Source of the DNA: a virus
IMG/VR virus record: IMGVR_UViG_3300023106_000021
Coordinates: 1-39,036 of that record
Direction: 5' to 3' (one strand)
DNA length: 39,036 nt
Made by a program: the position numbers and the translations under genes. Below the pieces are notes generated by a model. It did no database searches and was not told the DNA's origin. It saw only the letters and a list, made by a program, of their open reading frames with translations. Shown here piece after piece: positions 12,959-20,442 of this stretch (position 1 is the first letter of the stretch; the number at the start of each line of letters is the position of its first letter).

Positions 12959-13612
12959 ATGACCAACAACACAGAACAGCAAGCGGTGCCGGTTGCGCAG
13001 GAGTGGTATGACGCCTGGATCACGGCATGCGCTCGGTACAATTCGTTCATTAATCGCGACAGCGACAGCGTGTTCGAAGCGGGTTGGAATGCTGCCCTCG
13101 CCTCCCTTCCTTGCAAGTCGGGCGAAGGTGCGGGCGTTCCTGATGGCATGAAGCCTTGGGCGGGTGGTGATGTAGCGCCCGTCGATTGGAATGGCGGTCC
13201 GGTCCTTCTGCGAAATGGCAGCACTATGTTTCCGAGCAACGTGTCTCTTGCCTATCACGCGAACGGCACCAACCGGTGGAACCACCAGCGGGAAAACCGC
13301 AATCCTGATTGGGACATCATCGCCTATTCTGCCGCCCTCACTCCCGATGCCACCCAGACGCGAGAAGCGGAGGGGCCGCGCCTCATGAGCGAAGGAGCCA
13401 AGACCGGCGAGCGGGTGCTGGTACATTTCACTGGTAAGGGCTGGCTTACGGTGACGTGGGAAGACCCATACGGCGACGGTGATTACAAGGGCTGGTGCGT
13501 CGATGATGACAAGCACGGCCCCTACTCGCTGCGGGGCTATAACGAAGGCGACGACACGCACTGGATGCCGCTTTCCGCATTGCCCGCCCTCAACGCCCGA
13601 GGCGGGGCATGA
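12959..13612 (+). CDS. hypothetical protein with DUF551-like C-terminus (217 aa)
   Basis: ATG 12959 opens the longest gene of this block. The N-terminal region (residues 10-50, WYDAWITACARYNSF and VFEAGWNAALASL) is the EAGWNAA motif common in phage accessory proteins. A middle region with GPVLLRNGSTMF and DIIAYS resembles the beta-rich unit seen in many prophage proteins. The C-terminal region GERVLVHFTGKGWLTV ending in THWMPLSALPAL matches the HWMPLP ending of DUF551. It looks like a modular phage protein assembled from common pieces. Biochemical function is unknown for all these parts. The next gene overlaps by 4 nt. Confidence 0.7.
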   Translation: MTNNTEQQAVPVAQEWYDAWITACARYNSFINRDSDSVFEAGWNAALASLPCKSGEGAGVPDGMKPWAGGDVAPVDWNGGPVLLRNGSTMFPSNVSLAYHANGTNRWNHQRENRNPDWDIIAYSAALTPDATQTREAEGPRLMSEGAKTGERVLVHFTGKGWLTVTWEDPYGDGDYKGWCVDDDKHGPYSLRGYNEGDDTHWMPLSALPALNARGGA

Positions 13613-13803
13613 GCGGGCGAGAAGGCAGCAACACCGCCAGCCGGATCGCGGAACTACGCAAGCGGATCACGAAGAACCGGGGCATCGCCAAGCGTGCTTC
13701 GGAAACGTCGATGGAGCTCGCGCGCAAGGCTCAACGTGCCGAGCGTGAAATCTATTTCGATCAGAAAGAGATCGAAGACATGGGCGGAAAGGTACGTCGA
13801 TGA
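13609..13803 (+). CDS. small basic coiled-coil protein (64 aa)
   Basis: ATG 13609 overlaps the upstream stop by 4 nt. The product begins MSGREGSNTASRIAELRKRI and is dominated by a long Arg/Lys/Glu-rich helix (residues 11-57), a likely coiled coil, ending GGKVRR. It is strongly basic. No family is recognised. It could bind nucleic acid or dimerise with another small protein of the block. The stop overlaps the start of the Lar-like gene (ATGA). Confidence 0.62.
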   Translation: MSGREGSNTASRIAELRKRITKNRGIAKRASETSMELARKAQRAEREIYFDQKEIEDMGGKVRR

Positions 13804-14165
13804 ACACCCCCAATCTCAACCCGAGCCGCGAGTTGATGGGGTGTCCTTTTTGCGGCGGTGAGGCCACGTACCAGTGGCATTCATCGCCGGAGTGCTGGAT
13901 CGAATGCCAGACGTGTTTCGCGGTGGGTCCGAACGACAAGGATACCACGACGGAACAGCATGTCGTCGGCTGGAACACCCGCGCCCTCTCGCAGACACTG
14001 CCAGCGCCGGGGGAGGTGGACTATGCCGAGGCCGCGCGCGTGATGTTCGAAGCGTGTCCAGATCGGTTCATGCGTGCCGAGCAGTGCTATCCTGCGATCG
14101 ATGCGCTTGCCGCTGCCGGGTTCTTCGCCACCTCACGCTCGCAACACGAAAGGGCTTCATCATGA
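13800..14165 (+). CDS. Lar-like restriction-alleviation zinc-ribbon protein
   Basis: The 121-residue protein carries CPFCGGEA at residues 15-22, then CWIECQTCFAVGP, then VVGWNTRA. This C-x2-C...C-x2-C ribbon followed by WN.R is the Lar/ prophage restriction-alleviation signature. The C-terminal half adds a helical VDYAEAARVMFEACPDRF segment that is often fused to such ribbons. Lar-type proteins were named for modulating type I restriction, but most family members are untested. Together with the DpdA/QueD-like genes in block C it hints at an anti-restriction theme. It overlaps both neighbours by 4 nt. Confidence 0.65.
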   Translation: MNTPNLNPSRELMGCPFCGGEATYQWHSSPECWIECQTCFAVGPNDKDTTTEQHVVGWNTRALSQTLPAPGEVDYAEAARVMFEACPDRFMRAEQCYPAIDALAAAGFFATSRSQHERASS

Positions 14166-14488
14166 AGATTTCGCTCGAAACCATAAGTGACGCGATCGAT
14201 CAGGGTGTGACCGGCGCTGCGAAACGCGCTGTCCCTGGCATCGTGGATACCTGCCTAAACGCGCTATGGGACCACCCCTGGTTCCCCTTCATCGTGGGCG
14301 GGCAAGTTCGGCTTATCGAGACAGGCATGAAGCCTCGCGATGCTTGGGAGCTATCCCGCAAAGTGCTGATCGAATGGGTGCGCAGCGAAGGCGTGCAGTT
14401 CGGCGACCCTCGTTACGGATGGGATGCACAAGGCGGGCGCGGAATCGTGGAGGAATGCGAAATCCAGTATTGGGATGCTGCCTCATGA
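14162..14488 (+). CDS. hypothetical protein (108 aa)
   Basis: ATG 14162 overlaps the Lar-like stop by 4 nt. The product begins MKISLETISDAIDQGVTGAA, with an amphipathic N-terminal helix, a Trp-rich centre (LWDHPWFPFIVGGQV) and a polar C-terminus with FGDPRYGWDAQGGRG. No membrane segment long enough for certain insertion, no metal motif. I do not recognise the family. It stands in the overlapped string of accessory genes; the next start overlaps its stop by 4 nt. Confidence 0.65.
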   Translation: MKISLETISDAIDQGVTGAAKRAVPGIVDTCLNALWDHPWFPFIVGGQVRLIETGMKPRDAWELSRKVLIEWVRSEGVQFGDPRYGWDAQGGRGIVEECEIQYWDAAS

Positions 14489-14745
14489 ACCCGACCACGA
14501 CCCCCAAGGCGGGGGCTGTTGCAGACGTGGCGGCGATTGCAAGGGGGTTGGAGCCTACCGAGATCAGCCGATTGCTTGAGGGGCGTCTCGACTGGCGCAT
14601 GACGGACTGGCAGGACCATTGCGGCGACGCTGGTTGCCCCATGTGTGACGGGGCTACGATACCAACCGCCTATCCTAACCTTTTGTCCGCCGAAGACCTC
14701 GCAGTCCGCCAGCACCTTGAGCAGGGGGCGACGGCGCATGACTGA
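14485..14745 (+). CDS. hypothetical protein (86 aa)
   Basis: ATG 14485 overlaps the previous stop by 4 nt. The product begins MNPTTTPKAGAVADVAAIAR, then LEPTEISRLLEGRLDW, and has a cysteine cluster HCGDAGCPMCDGA near residues 45-57 that could hold a metal with the His. The C-terminus is a short helix LSAEDLAVRQHLEQGA. Weak similarity in style to small phage proteins with one zinc knuckle; no firm family. Its end overlaps the next gene by 8 nt. Confidence 0.6.
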   Translation: MNPTTTPKAGAVADVAAIARGLEPTEISRLLEGRLDWRMTDWQDHCGDAGCPMCDGATIPTAYPNLLSAEDLAVRQHLEQGATAHD

Positions 14746-14995
14746 ACCATGCGAACACTGCTGCCAAGAACCGACGTTCAAGGCCGTGGAGCGTCAGCAG
14801 CAGCCTTACAGAGGGCTTTGGCAGGGTTTTATAGCCCGCATATCCTCAGTGCCCTTCAACGCCGCTCCAGATGATCGCGTGACACGTGAAGATTTGGAAC
14901 GTTGGGCGGTAGAGCTATGGAACGATCAACCGGAGGCTAAGGCGGCGGTTGCCTTGAATACGACGTTGCTGGGTAGGGAGGGGGAGGTGGGATGA
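14738..14995 (+). CDS. hypothetical protein (85 aa) with N-terminal Cys motif
   Basis: ATG 14738, with GAGCAGGGGG 9 nt or more upstream. The product begins MTEPCEHCCQEPTFKAVERQ; CEHCC could be half of a metal site, but no second pair is present. The remainder is polar with a helix VTREDLERWAVELWND. No recognised family. It overlaps the preceding gene by 8 nt and the following membrane gene by 4 nt, consistent with a coupled gene string. Confidence 0.58.
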   Translation: MTEPCEHCCQEPTFKAVERQQQPYRGLWQGFIARISSVPFNAAPDDRVTREDLERWAVELWNDQPEAKAAVALNTTLLGREGEVG

Positions 14996-15144
14996 CTAAA
15001 ATTGTGTATCTCATAGTCGGTTGCGCCACAGGTGGATTGATTGGCTACACCATGATTGAAACATTTGGAGCGTGGGGATACCTGATTGTTATGCCTTGGG
15101 ACATTACTTTGGGTATAATGGTTGGCAAGGCGATGCGGGACTAA
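14992..15144 (+). CDS. small two-pass membrane protein (50 aa), end of block D
   Basis: ATG 14992 has GGGGGAGGTGG just upstream, a strong ribosome binding site; the stop is TAA 15142-15144. The product begins MTKIVYLIVGCATGGLIGYT, one membrane segment, followed after FGAW by a second, YLIVMPWDITLGIMVG. Its stop codon overlaps the stop of the convergent gene at 15141-15317. No family is recognised. It borders the lysis cassette but is transcribed on the other strand. Confidence 0.6.
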   Translation: MTKIVYLIVGCATGGLIGYTMIETFGAWGYLIVMPWDITLGIMVGKAMRD

Positions 15145-15152
15145 AGCCCCGC
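15135..15152. terminator. hairpin across two convergent stop codons
   Basis: GCGGG (15135-15139) pairs with CCCGC (15148-15152) around an 8-nt loop that contains both overlapping stop codons. No U-run follows on either strand, so if it terminates blocks D and E it is at best weak or factor-assisted. Confidence 0.35.
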
Positions 15153-15317
15153 CCTCTTAACCACCACCCGCATCCCCTCAGCCTCAGCAGCCTCAAACAA
15201 AGCATCCTTGGCCGCATCAAGCGTCAGGGGTGCTTTTGGGTTCGCGGCGATCTTGGCAACGGCGGGGATTAGGAATCGCTTGGCAGCGTAGGCGGCTAGT
15301 TTACCGAAGATGCTCAT
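15141..15317 (-). CDS. small hypothetical protein (58 aa), last gene of late block
   Basis: ATG 15317 overlaps the upstream stop by 4 nt. The product begins MSIFGKLAAYAAKRFLIPAV and is an Ala/Lys-rich amphipathic protein with LTLDAAKDALFEAAEAEG, perhaps two helices that lie on the membrane. No true transmembrane segment is certain. It sits at the end of the lysis cassette; similar short Ala-rich genes are seen there in other phages but have no assigned function. Confidence 0.6.
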   Translation of the reverse strand: MSIFGKLAAYAAKRFLIPAVAKIAANPKAPLTLDAAKDALFEAAEAEGMRVVVKRAGL

Positions 15318-15547
15318 GGTGTCGGATCCTTGTTCACATTCACATCGCCGGTAGTCGTGGTGGCTACAGATCCGCTCTTGGGGCGAAAGGTACCCAACAC
15401 GCCGATAAGCCCGGTCATCACGCCACCGATGCCAATCGCCTCCACGCTCTTGCCGAACGCGAGACAGATGCATGCCGCGGCGAACAGCAGGACGATGGCG
15501 CCCAGAGTAGCTAGGAAGGCGATTAAGGTGTGGTTGTCTTCGTTCAC
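15314..15547 (-). CDS. two-pass membrane protein, holin/lysis accessory candidate (77 aa)
   Basis: GTG 15547 overlaps the endolysin stop by 4 nt. The product begins MNEDNHTLIAFLATLGAIVL with a strong first segment (about 8-30) and a second Gly-rich segment (IGIGGVMTGLIGVLGTF). The tail is polar, Thr/Val-rich with TTTTGDVNVNKD. Small size, two membrane passes and location beside the endolysin fit a class II holin or an accessory holin. Two other membrane genes lie upstream, so which is the true holin cannot be told from sequence. Confidence 0.62.
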   Translation of the reverse strand: MNEDNHTLIAFLATLGAIVLLFAAACICLAFGKSVEAIGIGGVMTGLIGVLGTFRPKSGSVATTTTGDVNVNKDPTP

Positions 15548-16080
15548 GACACAATCCGATCCAGCCAGCCAAACATAAAACGCTCCTGCGATGGCGAACC
15601 TTCAGCCAAAGACAGGTAGCGAGCCCCCTGGAGCGCATTTAGGAGCGCCAGAAGCCGACGCTCGCCCTCCTTGCCGCGCTTGGCAATGTAGGCCTTCAGA
15701 GCGGCCACGGTGGCAGGGCCAATCTTGCCGTCAGCTACGATGTCCTTGTAATCAGCGCCCTGCTGGTTCAGCGCGTTCAAGGACCGCTGTAGGAAGCCGC
15801 TAGGCACTGCTGGCCCCATGTTCACGCCCGTATCGACCAACTCGGAAGCGATCAGCGGGGAAACCTCAGCAATGGCCGCAAAGCCCGGTTTTACGACATA
15901 CTGCGTGCGGTAGATATCCAACGCCTTATCGCGCGGCATATCCTTCATCGCGCCGCCGTAGCCATTCGTGCGGGCTACGTTGACGGTGATGCCCCAGTTG
16001 GTTTCACCGCCGCGGTCGCTGGGATCGTTGACGTAGCCCCCTTCGTTGCGGAGTACGGTTTCTAGGATTGCATCGATCAT
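15544..16080 (-). CDS. endolysin, GH108 N-acetylmuramidase type
   Basis: The 178-residue protein begins MIDAILETVLRNEGGYVNDP; E13 in the NEGGY motif is the expected catalytic Glu of GH108, followed by D-RGGETNWGIT. The C-terminal half contains VNMGPAVPSGFLQRSLN and ADGKIGPATVAAL, matching the PG_binding_3 domain that goes with GH108. It should cleave peptidoglycan at the end of infection. There is no signal peptide, so it needs a holin. ATG 16080 is preferred (GGGGGAAG upstream, TGATG overlap); an in-frame start at 16107 would overlap the upstream gene more. Confidence 0.88.
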   Translation of the reverse strand: MIDAILETVLRNEGGYVNDPSDRGGETNWGITVNVARTNGYGGAMKDMPRDKALDIYRTQYVVKPGFAAIAEVSPLIASELVDTGVNMGPAVPSGFLQRSLNALNQQGADYKDIVADGKIGPATVAALKAYIAKRGKEGERRLLALLNALQGARYLSLAEGSPSQERFMFGWLDRIVS

Positions 16081-16403
16081 CACGGCTTCCCCCTCTGCGC
16101 CCGCCAAATCTCACCCTGCTGGATCATGATCTTGTTGGCGCGCGAATGCTTGTAATCCCGCCAAGTCCTGCCAGCGAGGAACAGGATAACCCCGTATGTC
16201 AGCAGAGACACAGCCCAACCTTCAAACGGGTTGTCGTTCTTGAACATGATGACGGGGATCGTAAGGAATGAACCAGCGCCCATCATGCCAAGGCCGGAGC
16301 GCTCGCAAAAGTTGGTCATCTCGCGAAACTGGGTGAGCTTGAACACGACGATAGACGTTACGATCAACCGCCCCGCGACGTTCAGGATGTCAAAGACGGT
16401 CAT
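16080..16403 (-). CDS. membrane protein of lysis cassette (107 aa)
   Basis: ATG 16403 overlaps the upstream stop (ATGA); an earlier in-frame start at 16478 lies inside the upstream gene and is unlikely. The product begins MTVFDILNVAGRLIVTSIVV. Hydrophobic segments lie near 8-22, 40-55 (MMGAGSFLTIPVIMF) and 67-82 (AVSLLTYGVILFLAG), and a basic C-terminus (RTWRDYKHSRANK) is probably cytoplasmic. It could be a holin or an antiholin partner of the 104-aa protein encoded just upstream. Confidence 0.62.
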   Translation of the reverse strand: MTVFDILNVAGRLIVTSIVVFKLTQFREMTNFCERSGLGMMGAGSFLTIPVIMFKNDNPFEGWAVSLLTYGVILFLAGRTWRDYKHSRANKIMIQQGEIWRAQRGKP

Positions 16404-16714
16404 GCCGTATCCTTCCCGCCGAACAGGGCAACACCAGCTTTGGCCTTTTGAATGGCGAACGGCAGAAGGATGTTCCATCCGGTCCCGCCGATGTAAACGA
16501 TAGCGTTGGTTGCGCGGATGTTCGCCTCTTCAATACCCATCCACTGAGCCACGGACGGCATGAAGAACACAGCAAACCCGAACCCCGAAAAGAGTGTCAG
16601 TGCGATTTGCACCCACGTCATTTCCTTATAGGTCATTTGTGCCAACGCGGTGACAGCGCCAGCGAGTGCGGACATAAACATCCACACGTGGCGCATATCG
16701 CTGTCATTAATCAC
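16400..16714 (-). CDS. holin-like three-pass membrane protein (104 aa)
   Basis: GTG 16714 overlaps the upstream stop as GTGA. The product begins MINDSDMRHVWMFMSALAGA. Segments VWMFMSALAGAVTALAQM, VQIALTLFSGFGFAVFF and AIVYIGGTGWNILLPFAI give three passes, and the C-terminus is Lys-rich (FGGKDTA). The layout, length and the sequence VWMFMSALAGAVTAL are typical of phage holins that sit upstream of GH108 endolysins. I think this is the best holin candidate in the cassette. Confidence 0.65.
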   Translation of the reverse strand: MINDSDMRHVWMFMSALAGAVTALAQMTYKEMTWVQIALTLFSGFGFAVFFMPSVAQWMGIEEANIRATNAIVYIGGTGWNILLPFAIQKAKAGVALFGGKDTA

Positions 16715-17214
16715 GACGCATTTTCAACCACTCGGCGGGGATCACGGCGTACACCACGAACGCTGCGCCAACAATCAAACATACGATCTGCACAGTCACC
16801 ACCCCCAACCACGAAAAGCGTTGCAAGCTGGAGAATCAATGCCGCGTCCAGCACCCGGCGATAGTCGAGATATTCCAGCCCGTTAGCCCATGCTACAGCG
16901 TGCATGGAGAGCGTTACCATATAGGCAGACCAAAGGATAGGCGACCACCAGAACCGACGGCAGGTAAGGCCTACGGCGATAAGTGACGCTAGATCGATGA
17001 CCGACCATGTATCCTCTGTGCTGACATCTACGCCCCAGCCGGACAGAACGAAGCCGAGAGAAGCAGGCGCATAGATCCAGGGCATCGAGAACAGCAGCCA
17101 ATTGGCCGTTATCACCAGCGCTGCCGTCAGTACCGGGGCGCGGTCCACCTTCACGCATGCCGACACTGCCACCGCTAGGGTGCACATCAGGCCGAACGTG
17201 AAGATAGACCACAT
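16711..17214 (-). CDS. hypothetical multi-pass membrane protein (167 aa)
   Basis: ATG 17214 starts a protein with a signal-like first segment MWSIFTFGLMCTLAVAVSAC, then VLTAALVITANWLLFSM, VIDLASLIAVGLTC, SPILWSAYMVTLSMHAV and a late hydrophobic stretch ALILQLATLFVV, about four or five passes. The C-terminal tail is Arg-rich (RSVRGVRRDPRRV). No clear Shine-Dalgarno is visible. The family is not recognised; its position at the head of the lysis cassette suggests a role in lysis timing or at the envelope. Confidence 0.62.
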   Translation of the reverse strand: MWSIFTFGLMCTLAVAVSACVKVDRAPVLTAALVITANWLLFSMPWIYAPASLGFVLSGWGVDVSTEDTWSVIDLASLIAVGLTCRRFWWSPILWSAYMVTLSMHAVAWANGLEYLDYRRVLDAALILQLATLFVVGGGDCADRMFDCWRSVRGVRRDPRRVVENAS

Positions 17215-17219
17215 GACGG

Positions 17220-17351
17220 TTAAGCTAACCGCGGCTTCTTAGGCGGCTGGGGCGGATTCGTGTTGCCGCCCCCGCCAGACAGCGCCTGCAACGTCTTGTT
17301 GGAGGGCTTCGGCGCCGGTTTCGGCTTCTTCGGCGTGGTTGGCTTGGTCAT
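17220..17351 (-). CDS. small Pro/Lys-rich protein (43 aa)
   Basis: ATG 17351 has AAGGAAAAG 5 nt upstream. The product begins MTKPTTPKKPKPAPKPSNKT and has a GGGGNTNPPQPP stretch and a KKPRLA end, so it is disordered and very basic. Short TTPKKPKP-type proteins occur between tail and lysis genes of several phages, with unknown function. It begins 1 nt after the stop of the 49-aa gene upstream. Confidence 0.55.
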   Translation of the reverse strand: MTKPTTPKKPKPAPKPSNKTLQALSGGGGNTNPPQPPKKPRLA

Positions 17352-17352
17352 G

Positions 17353-17502
17353 TTACTTTTCCTTTTCGAAAAAATTATCTGGGACATACTCGCAGCCCAC
17401 AACCCTTTCAGGGTCGTTATTGATGATAGCATCCTGCCTGCTGTTTGCATCAACGTTTTTGGTCGAGCCATCTTCGTAGGTCATAAGAAATCTGTATGTC
17501 AT
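17353..17502 (-). CDS. small hypothetical protein (49 aa) after tailspike
   Basis: ATG 17502 overlaps the tailspike stop by 4 nt (ATGA), and the TAA is at 17353-17355. The product begins MTYRFLMTYEDGSTKNVDAN and is acidic and soluble, with beta-like start and ending PDNFFEKEK. This frame is short enough to be missed by length filters. Coupling to the tailspike could suggest a small chaperone or decoration, but there is no sequence evidence for that. Confidence 0.58.
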   Translation of the reverse strand: MTYRFLMTYEDGSTKNVDANSRQDAIINNDPERVVGCEYVPDNFFEKEK

Positions 17503-19979
17503 GTCAGTGTTACCGCCTTTCCGTCAGTGGCGCTAGTTGGCGCGCCTCCTGTCTTGAAACGCAAGATGGGATTTGCGGGGTCTGTCTCATCAACGAACAA
17601 ACGAAACTTACCGCCTTTGCCAAAGACAAAATGCTGACCGTTAAACAGGCCATCACCCAAAGTCTGAATATGGCCGGTATTGGCATAATCGCGAGCTTGG
17701 TAAATCTGGACTTCCGCAACACGGAACTTGTTTGCCGTTGCCGCGTATTCGATGCTTTCAATTTTTAGCTGCCATGCCGTTTTGTTTGAAGTCGCGGGCA
17801 ACTGGAAACGCAAACGTATTGCGTTATAATCGCTGGTTAAAATTAGCCTGCGTTCATTAGCAATAGCGCCTGTGGATTGGTTCTGCATATAGACGCGGAC
17901 AGCGTAAGAGCTATTGGTGGAACCACGCGCCAAAATAAGGGCAACGCGGACCTGCTTGCCTTCCGAAAGATTGGCATCAAGAGGGAAATATAGACCTTGG
18001 CCGTTGCCAGAAACAGTTACCTCCACCGCTCTTGCAATTCCGGCGTAATTGTTAGTACTGGCGGCAGATGCCCCCCCGTATGTTCCGTTAGGAGAGAAAT
18101 TGGTAAACTCTGCAACCGTGCTGGCAGAGCCAAGCCTAAACAGCGATGCGTCATCTCCTCCCGCTGAGGGCAGGGCAACCATCTCCTGGTTTCCGTACAG
18201 GCCATCGGGATCGTCTTGTACGCCAATCAGCGCCTGACCGTTCACTACGCCATCGCGGAAAGGTAGCCCCTGGGGGTACCCATCGCCCGCGAACAATTCC
18301 ACCTTATGGTTCATGTTCGTATAGTCGTTGGGTCGAGTACCCATGTACTCAACCATTACAGTATGCGCGCCACCGTCATGGCGGTTATTCTGCCACCGAA
18401 CCCCACGGAACTGCCCGATATACGATCGGCAGAACGGAGCGCTTGGTACGGCCATGCACGCCACACGGCTATCCTTGACCGTAATATTCTGGAGGTATGC
18501 GCCAGTCGGATACCATGTGGCATCAGGCATGCGAACCTGCCGATTTGCCCCTGCCGCTTCCTTTGCGATCAGAATGCGGACATCCCCAGCTTGCATGTTC
18601 TCATTGCCGAACTTTGTGCCGGAAATGATGTGTGCGTTACCAGCGTTGACCCCATCGGGATCGGTATCGTTAGGCACAAACCAGAAATTGGCGAGAAACG
18701 GTGTGGTGCTGTCCCAACGCAGCATGTCGTTGTTTTCGAAATGTGAGGAACCAGACTGGTAAGGCCCCCATTTGATATGGATGTAGTTTCTGAGGAACTT
18801 GTTCTTTCGAACCAAGCAGCCATCGGCATAGCCACCCCAGGCAATACCAATTGCCTGAGAACCCGCAGCCGCCATAAAGGAACAGCCCGTCACCTCAAGA
18901 TACGGTGCGTCAACAGCATTGTTGCCAATCGCGCACTCTGTGTAATTGTCAAAAACACAGCGCTCGAAAACAAGCTCTCCGTTGACATTAACACCGGTAT
19001 AAGTGTGCTGGAACGTTCCCTTTCCGCCCGCAAAGTTAATGCCGTAACAATATATGTTATTCATGCGCTCGTTGCATGTAAACGCATACTGTCCGTCTGG
19101 GATTAAAACTACGACCGTACCGGGTACGGCATAAATATGCAGAGACACGAATGGCTGAGTATTACCCGTTAGAGCTATAACTTGGCTCAGTGAGTAGGCG
19201 CCAGCCGGAAGAAAAGTGGCATCCTGTGGGTGTGCCCAATAACTTGCATCGATTTTCGGAGCATAAGTACCCGTCGAGGCCGCAAAGGCCAACGCAGAGG
19301 AAAATGCAGGCTGGTCATTGGCAGGAACTCCGCCGGCAGAACCCACACTAGCCCCAAAATCCTGTACGGATTTACGTTCCGAAAGCTTCTTGTCCGAAGG
19401 GCGGAATTTTGCCGTAGTAGCGGCTAGGAAGGCAACGGACTGCGCGCTCTGAGGAACCAAGGCGCCTGTCGTCAATGGCACGCTATTGAGCTGCACAACG
19501 TCCGTACGAGCTGTGAAATTGCCAGTCTGGTAGGTGAAAAGGCCGTTTACATATCCACCATCAGCGCCTGAAGGCGCTGCAAGACGCGGTGAAGGATAGA
19601 CGATAGGATCAATGGCTTTTAGCGCCGCAAGGGTAGGAAATGTCGCATCAGAGGGCCCGACATCGCCGGTAGCTCCTGGCGTTCCAGTATCGCCCTTAGT
19701 CGAATTCATCGCTACCGACGGCACACGAAAGATAAAGCTGGTCGCATTCGGCGCGTAGATGTCGAGGTGATACGTCCCCGGCACTACGTAGAAATCCAGA
19801 TTCCCGTAATCGTCGGTGGAGCCCATGTTGTCGACGCCGGACTTCGTGACGATCGGCGTACCGTTGTCGTCGGCGGACATCGTGATGGTATTTTGGGTAG
19901 CTGGATCAATGACGCGCGCATAGTAACCCACAAGCGAATCGCCGCTGGTGTTGGTGATGGCCTCGAAATAATGGTGCAT
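17499..19979 (-). CDS. tailspike / tail fibre with pectate-lyase-like beta-helix
   Basis: This 826-residue protein begins MHHYFEAITNTSGDSLVGYY, a particle-binding beta domain (1-95), then a short collagen-like stretch KGDTGTPGATGDVG, then a linker. From about 205 (VQDFGASVGSAGGVPANDQP) the VxDFGA...DxxAF motif marks the start of a right-handed beta-helix, as in pectate-lyase-type tailspikes. A long Asn/Gly/Val-rich helix follows to about 560, and the C-terminal 250 residues form one or two beta-sandwich domains (carbohydrate-binding or trimerisation). It probably binds and may degrade a host surface polysaccharide. Catalytic residues cannot be assigned from sequence. Confidence 0.85.
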   Translation of the reverse strand: MHHYFEAITNTSGDSLVGYYARVIDPATQNTITMSADDNGTPIVTKSGVDNMGSTDDYGNLDFYVVPGTYHLDIYAPNATSFIFRVPSVAMNSTKGDTGTPGATGDVGPSDATFPTLAALKAIDPIVYPSPRLAAPSGADGGYVNGLFTYQTGNFTARTDVVQLNSVPLTTGALVPQSAQSVAFLAATTAKFRPSDKKLSERKSVQDFGASVGSAGGVPANDQPAFSSALAFAASTGTYAPKIDASYWAHPQDATFLPAGAYSLSQVIALTGNTQPFVSLHIYAVPGTVVVLIPDGQYAFTCNERMNNIYCYGINFAGGKGTFQHTYTGVNVNGELVFERCVFDNYTECAIGNNAVDAPYLEVTGCSFMAAAGSQAIGIAWGGYADGCLVRKNKFLRNYIHIKWGPYQSGSSHFENNDMLRWDSTTPFLANFWFVPNDTDPDGVNAGNAHIISGTKFGNENMQAGDVRILIAKEAAGANRQVRMPDATWYPTGAYLQNITVKDSRVACMAVPSAPFCRSYIGQFRGVRWQNNRHDGGAHTVMVEYMGTRPNDYTNMNHKVELFAGDGYPQGLPFRDGVVNGQALIGVQDDPDGLYGNQEMVALPSAGGDDASLFRLGSASTVAEFTNFSPNGTYGGASAASTNNYAGIARAVEVTVSGNGQGLYFPLDANLSEGKQVRVALILARGSTNSSYAVRVYMQNQSTGAIANERRLILTSDYNAIRLRFQLPATSNKTAWQLKIESIEYAATANKFRVAEVQIYQARDYANTGHIQTLGDGLFNGQHFVFGKGGKFRLFVDETDPANPILRFKTGGAPTSATDGKAVTLT

Positions 19980-19992
19980 CTCTTAGCCCCGC

Positions 19993-20442
19993 CTATTGGT
20001 TCGACTGGTTATAAAGATAGTAATCGCATTGTCCAACCGCCGTGTTGCCGTTGGCGTCGGTACAGGTGACCGTGGCTGTGGCGTATATCTCTTGGTTGTT
20101 CGATAACGTCGCTGTGAATGCGGTGAAGGCATTTGCGGGGTTCGTGATCGTCACGCCGCCAGCCGTCCAGACGTAAGAGTAGGGCGCAGTGCCGCCACTG
20201 GGGGTGGCCTGAGCATAACTGGTGGTGACGGTTTGTCGAATGGGTTTTGGGGGATTTGCGCCGCCTTGCACGTAGGGAGTGACCGACAAGGACAGCGGCG
20301 GGATGAAGGAGGCAATACCCGCCCACGTTCCCGAACGGTAAGACTCCCCGCGCGTAATCCGCCGCCAAGCGCCGCCGATAAGAACTTCTCCGCGTGCAGG
20401 GGTTCGCCATGCTCCAGAGATGAAGGCTTCCATATTAGGCAT
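19993..20442 (-). CDS. tail-associated protein with Ig/PKD-like domain (149 aa)
   Basis: ATG 20442 (or 20433) starts a protein with a repeated N-terminal unit: ISGAWRTPARGEVLIGGAWR then RITRGESYRSGTWAGI, three SGxW-type beta repeats in residues 7-45. Residues 50-149 look like a PKD/Ig-like sandwich (PSGGTAPYSYVWTAGG ... ATATVTCTDANGN). Such proteins often sit next to tail fibres and attach to virion surfaces or to glycans. It lies 13 nt upstream of the tailspike start and overlaps the preceding gene by 8 nt. Confidence 0.68.
   Translation of the reverse strand: MPNMEAFISGAWRTPARGEVLIGGAWRRITRGESYRSGTWAGIASFIPPLSLSVTPYVQGGANPPKPIRQTVTTSYAQATPSGGTAPYSYVWTAGGVTITNPANAFTAFTATLSNNQEIYATATVTCTDANGNTAVGQCDYYLYNQSNQ

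Noticed and set aside
18306-18762. Plus-strand frames of about 145 codons inside the tailspike
   Set aside because: The tailspike frame has a clear beta-helix start motif and continuous coding character. The opposite frames carry no motif or start signals.
17499-19979. Diversity-generating retroelement target at the tailspike
   Set aside because: No reverse transcriptase gene or template/variable repeat pair is visible in the window.
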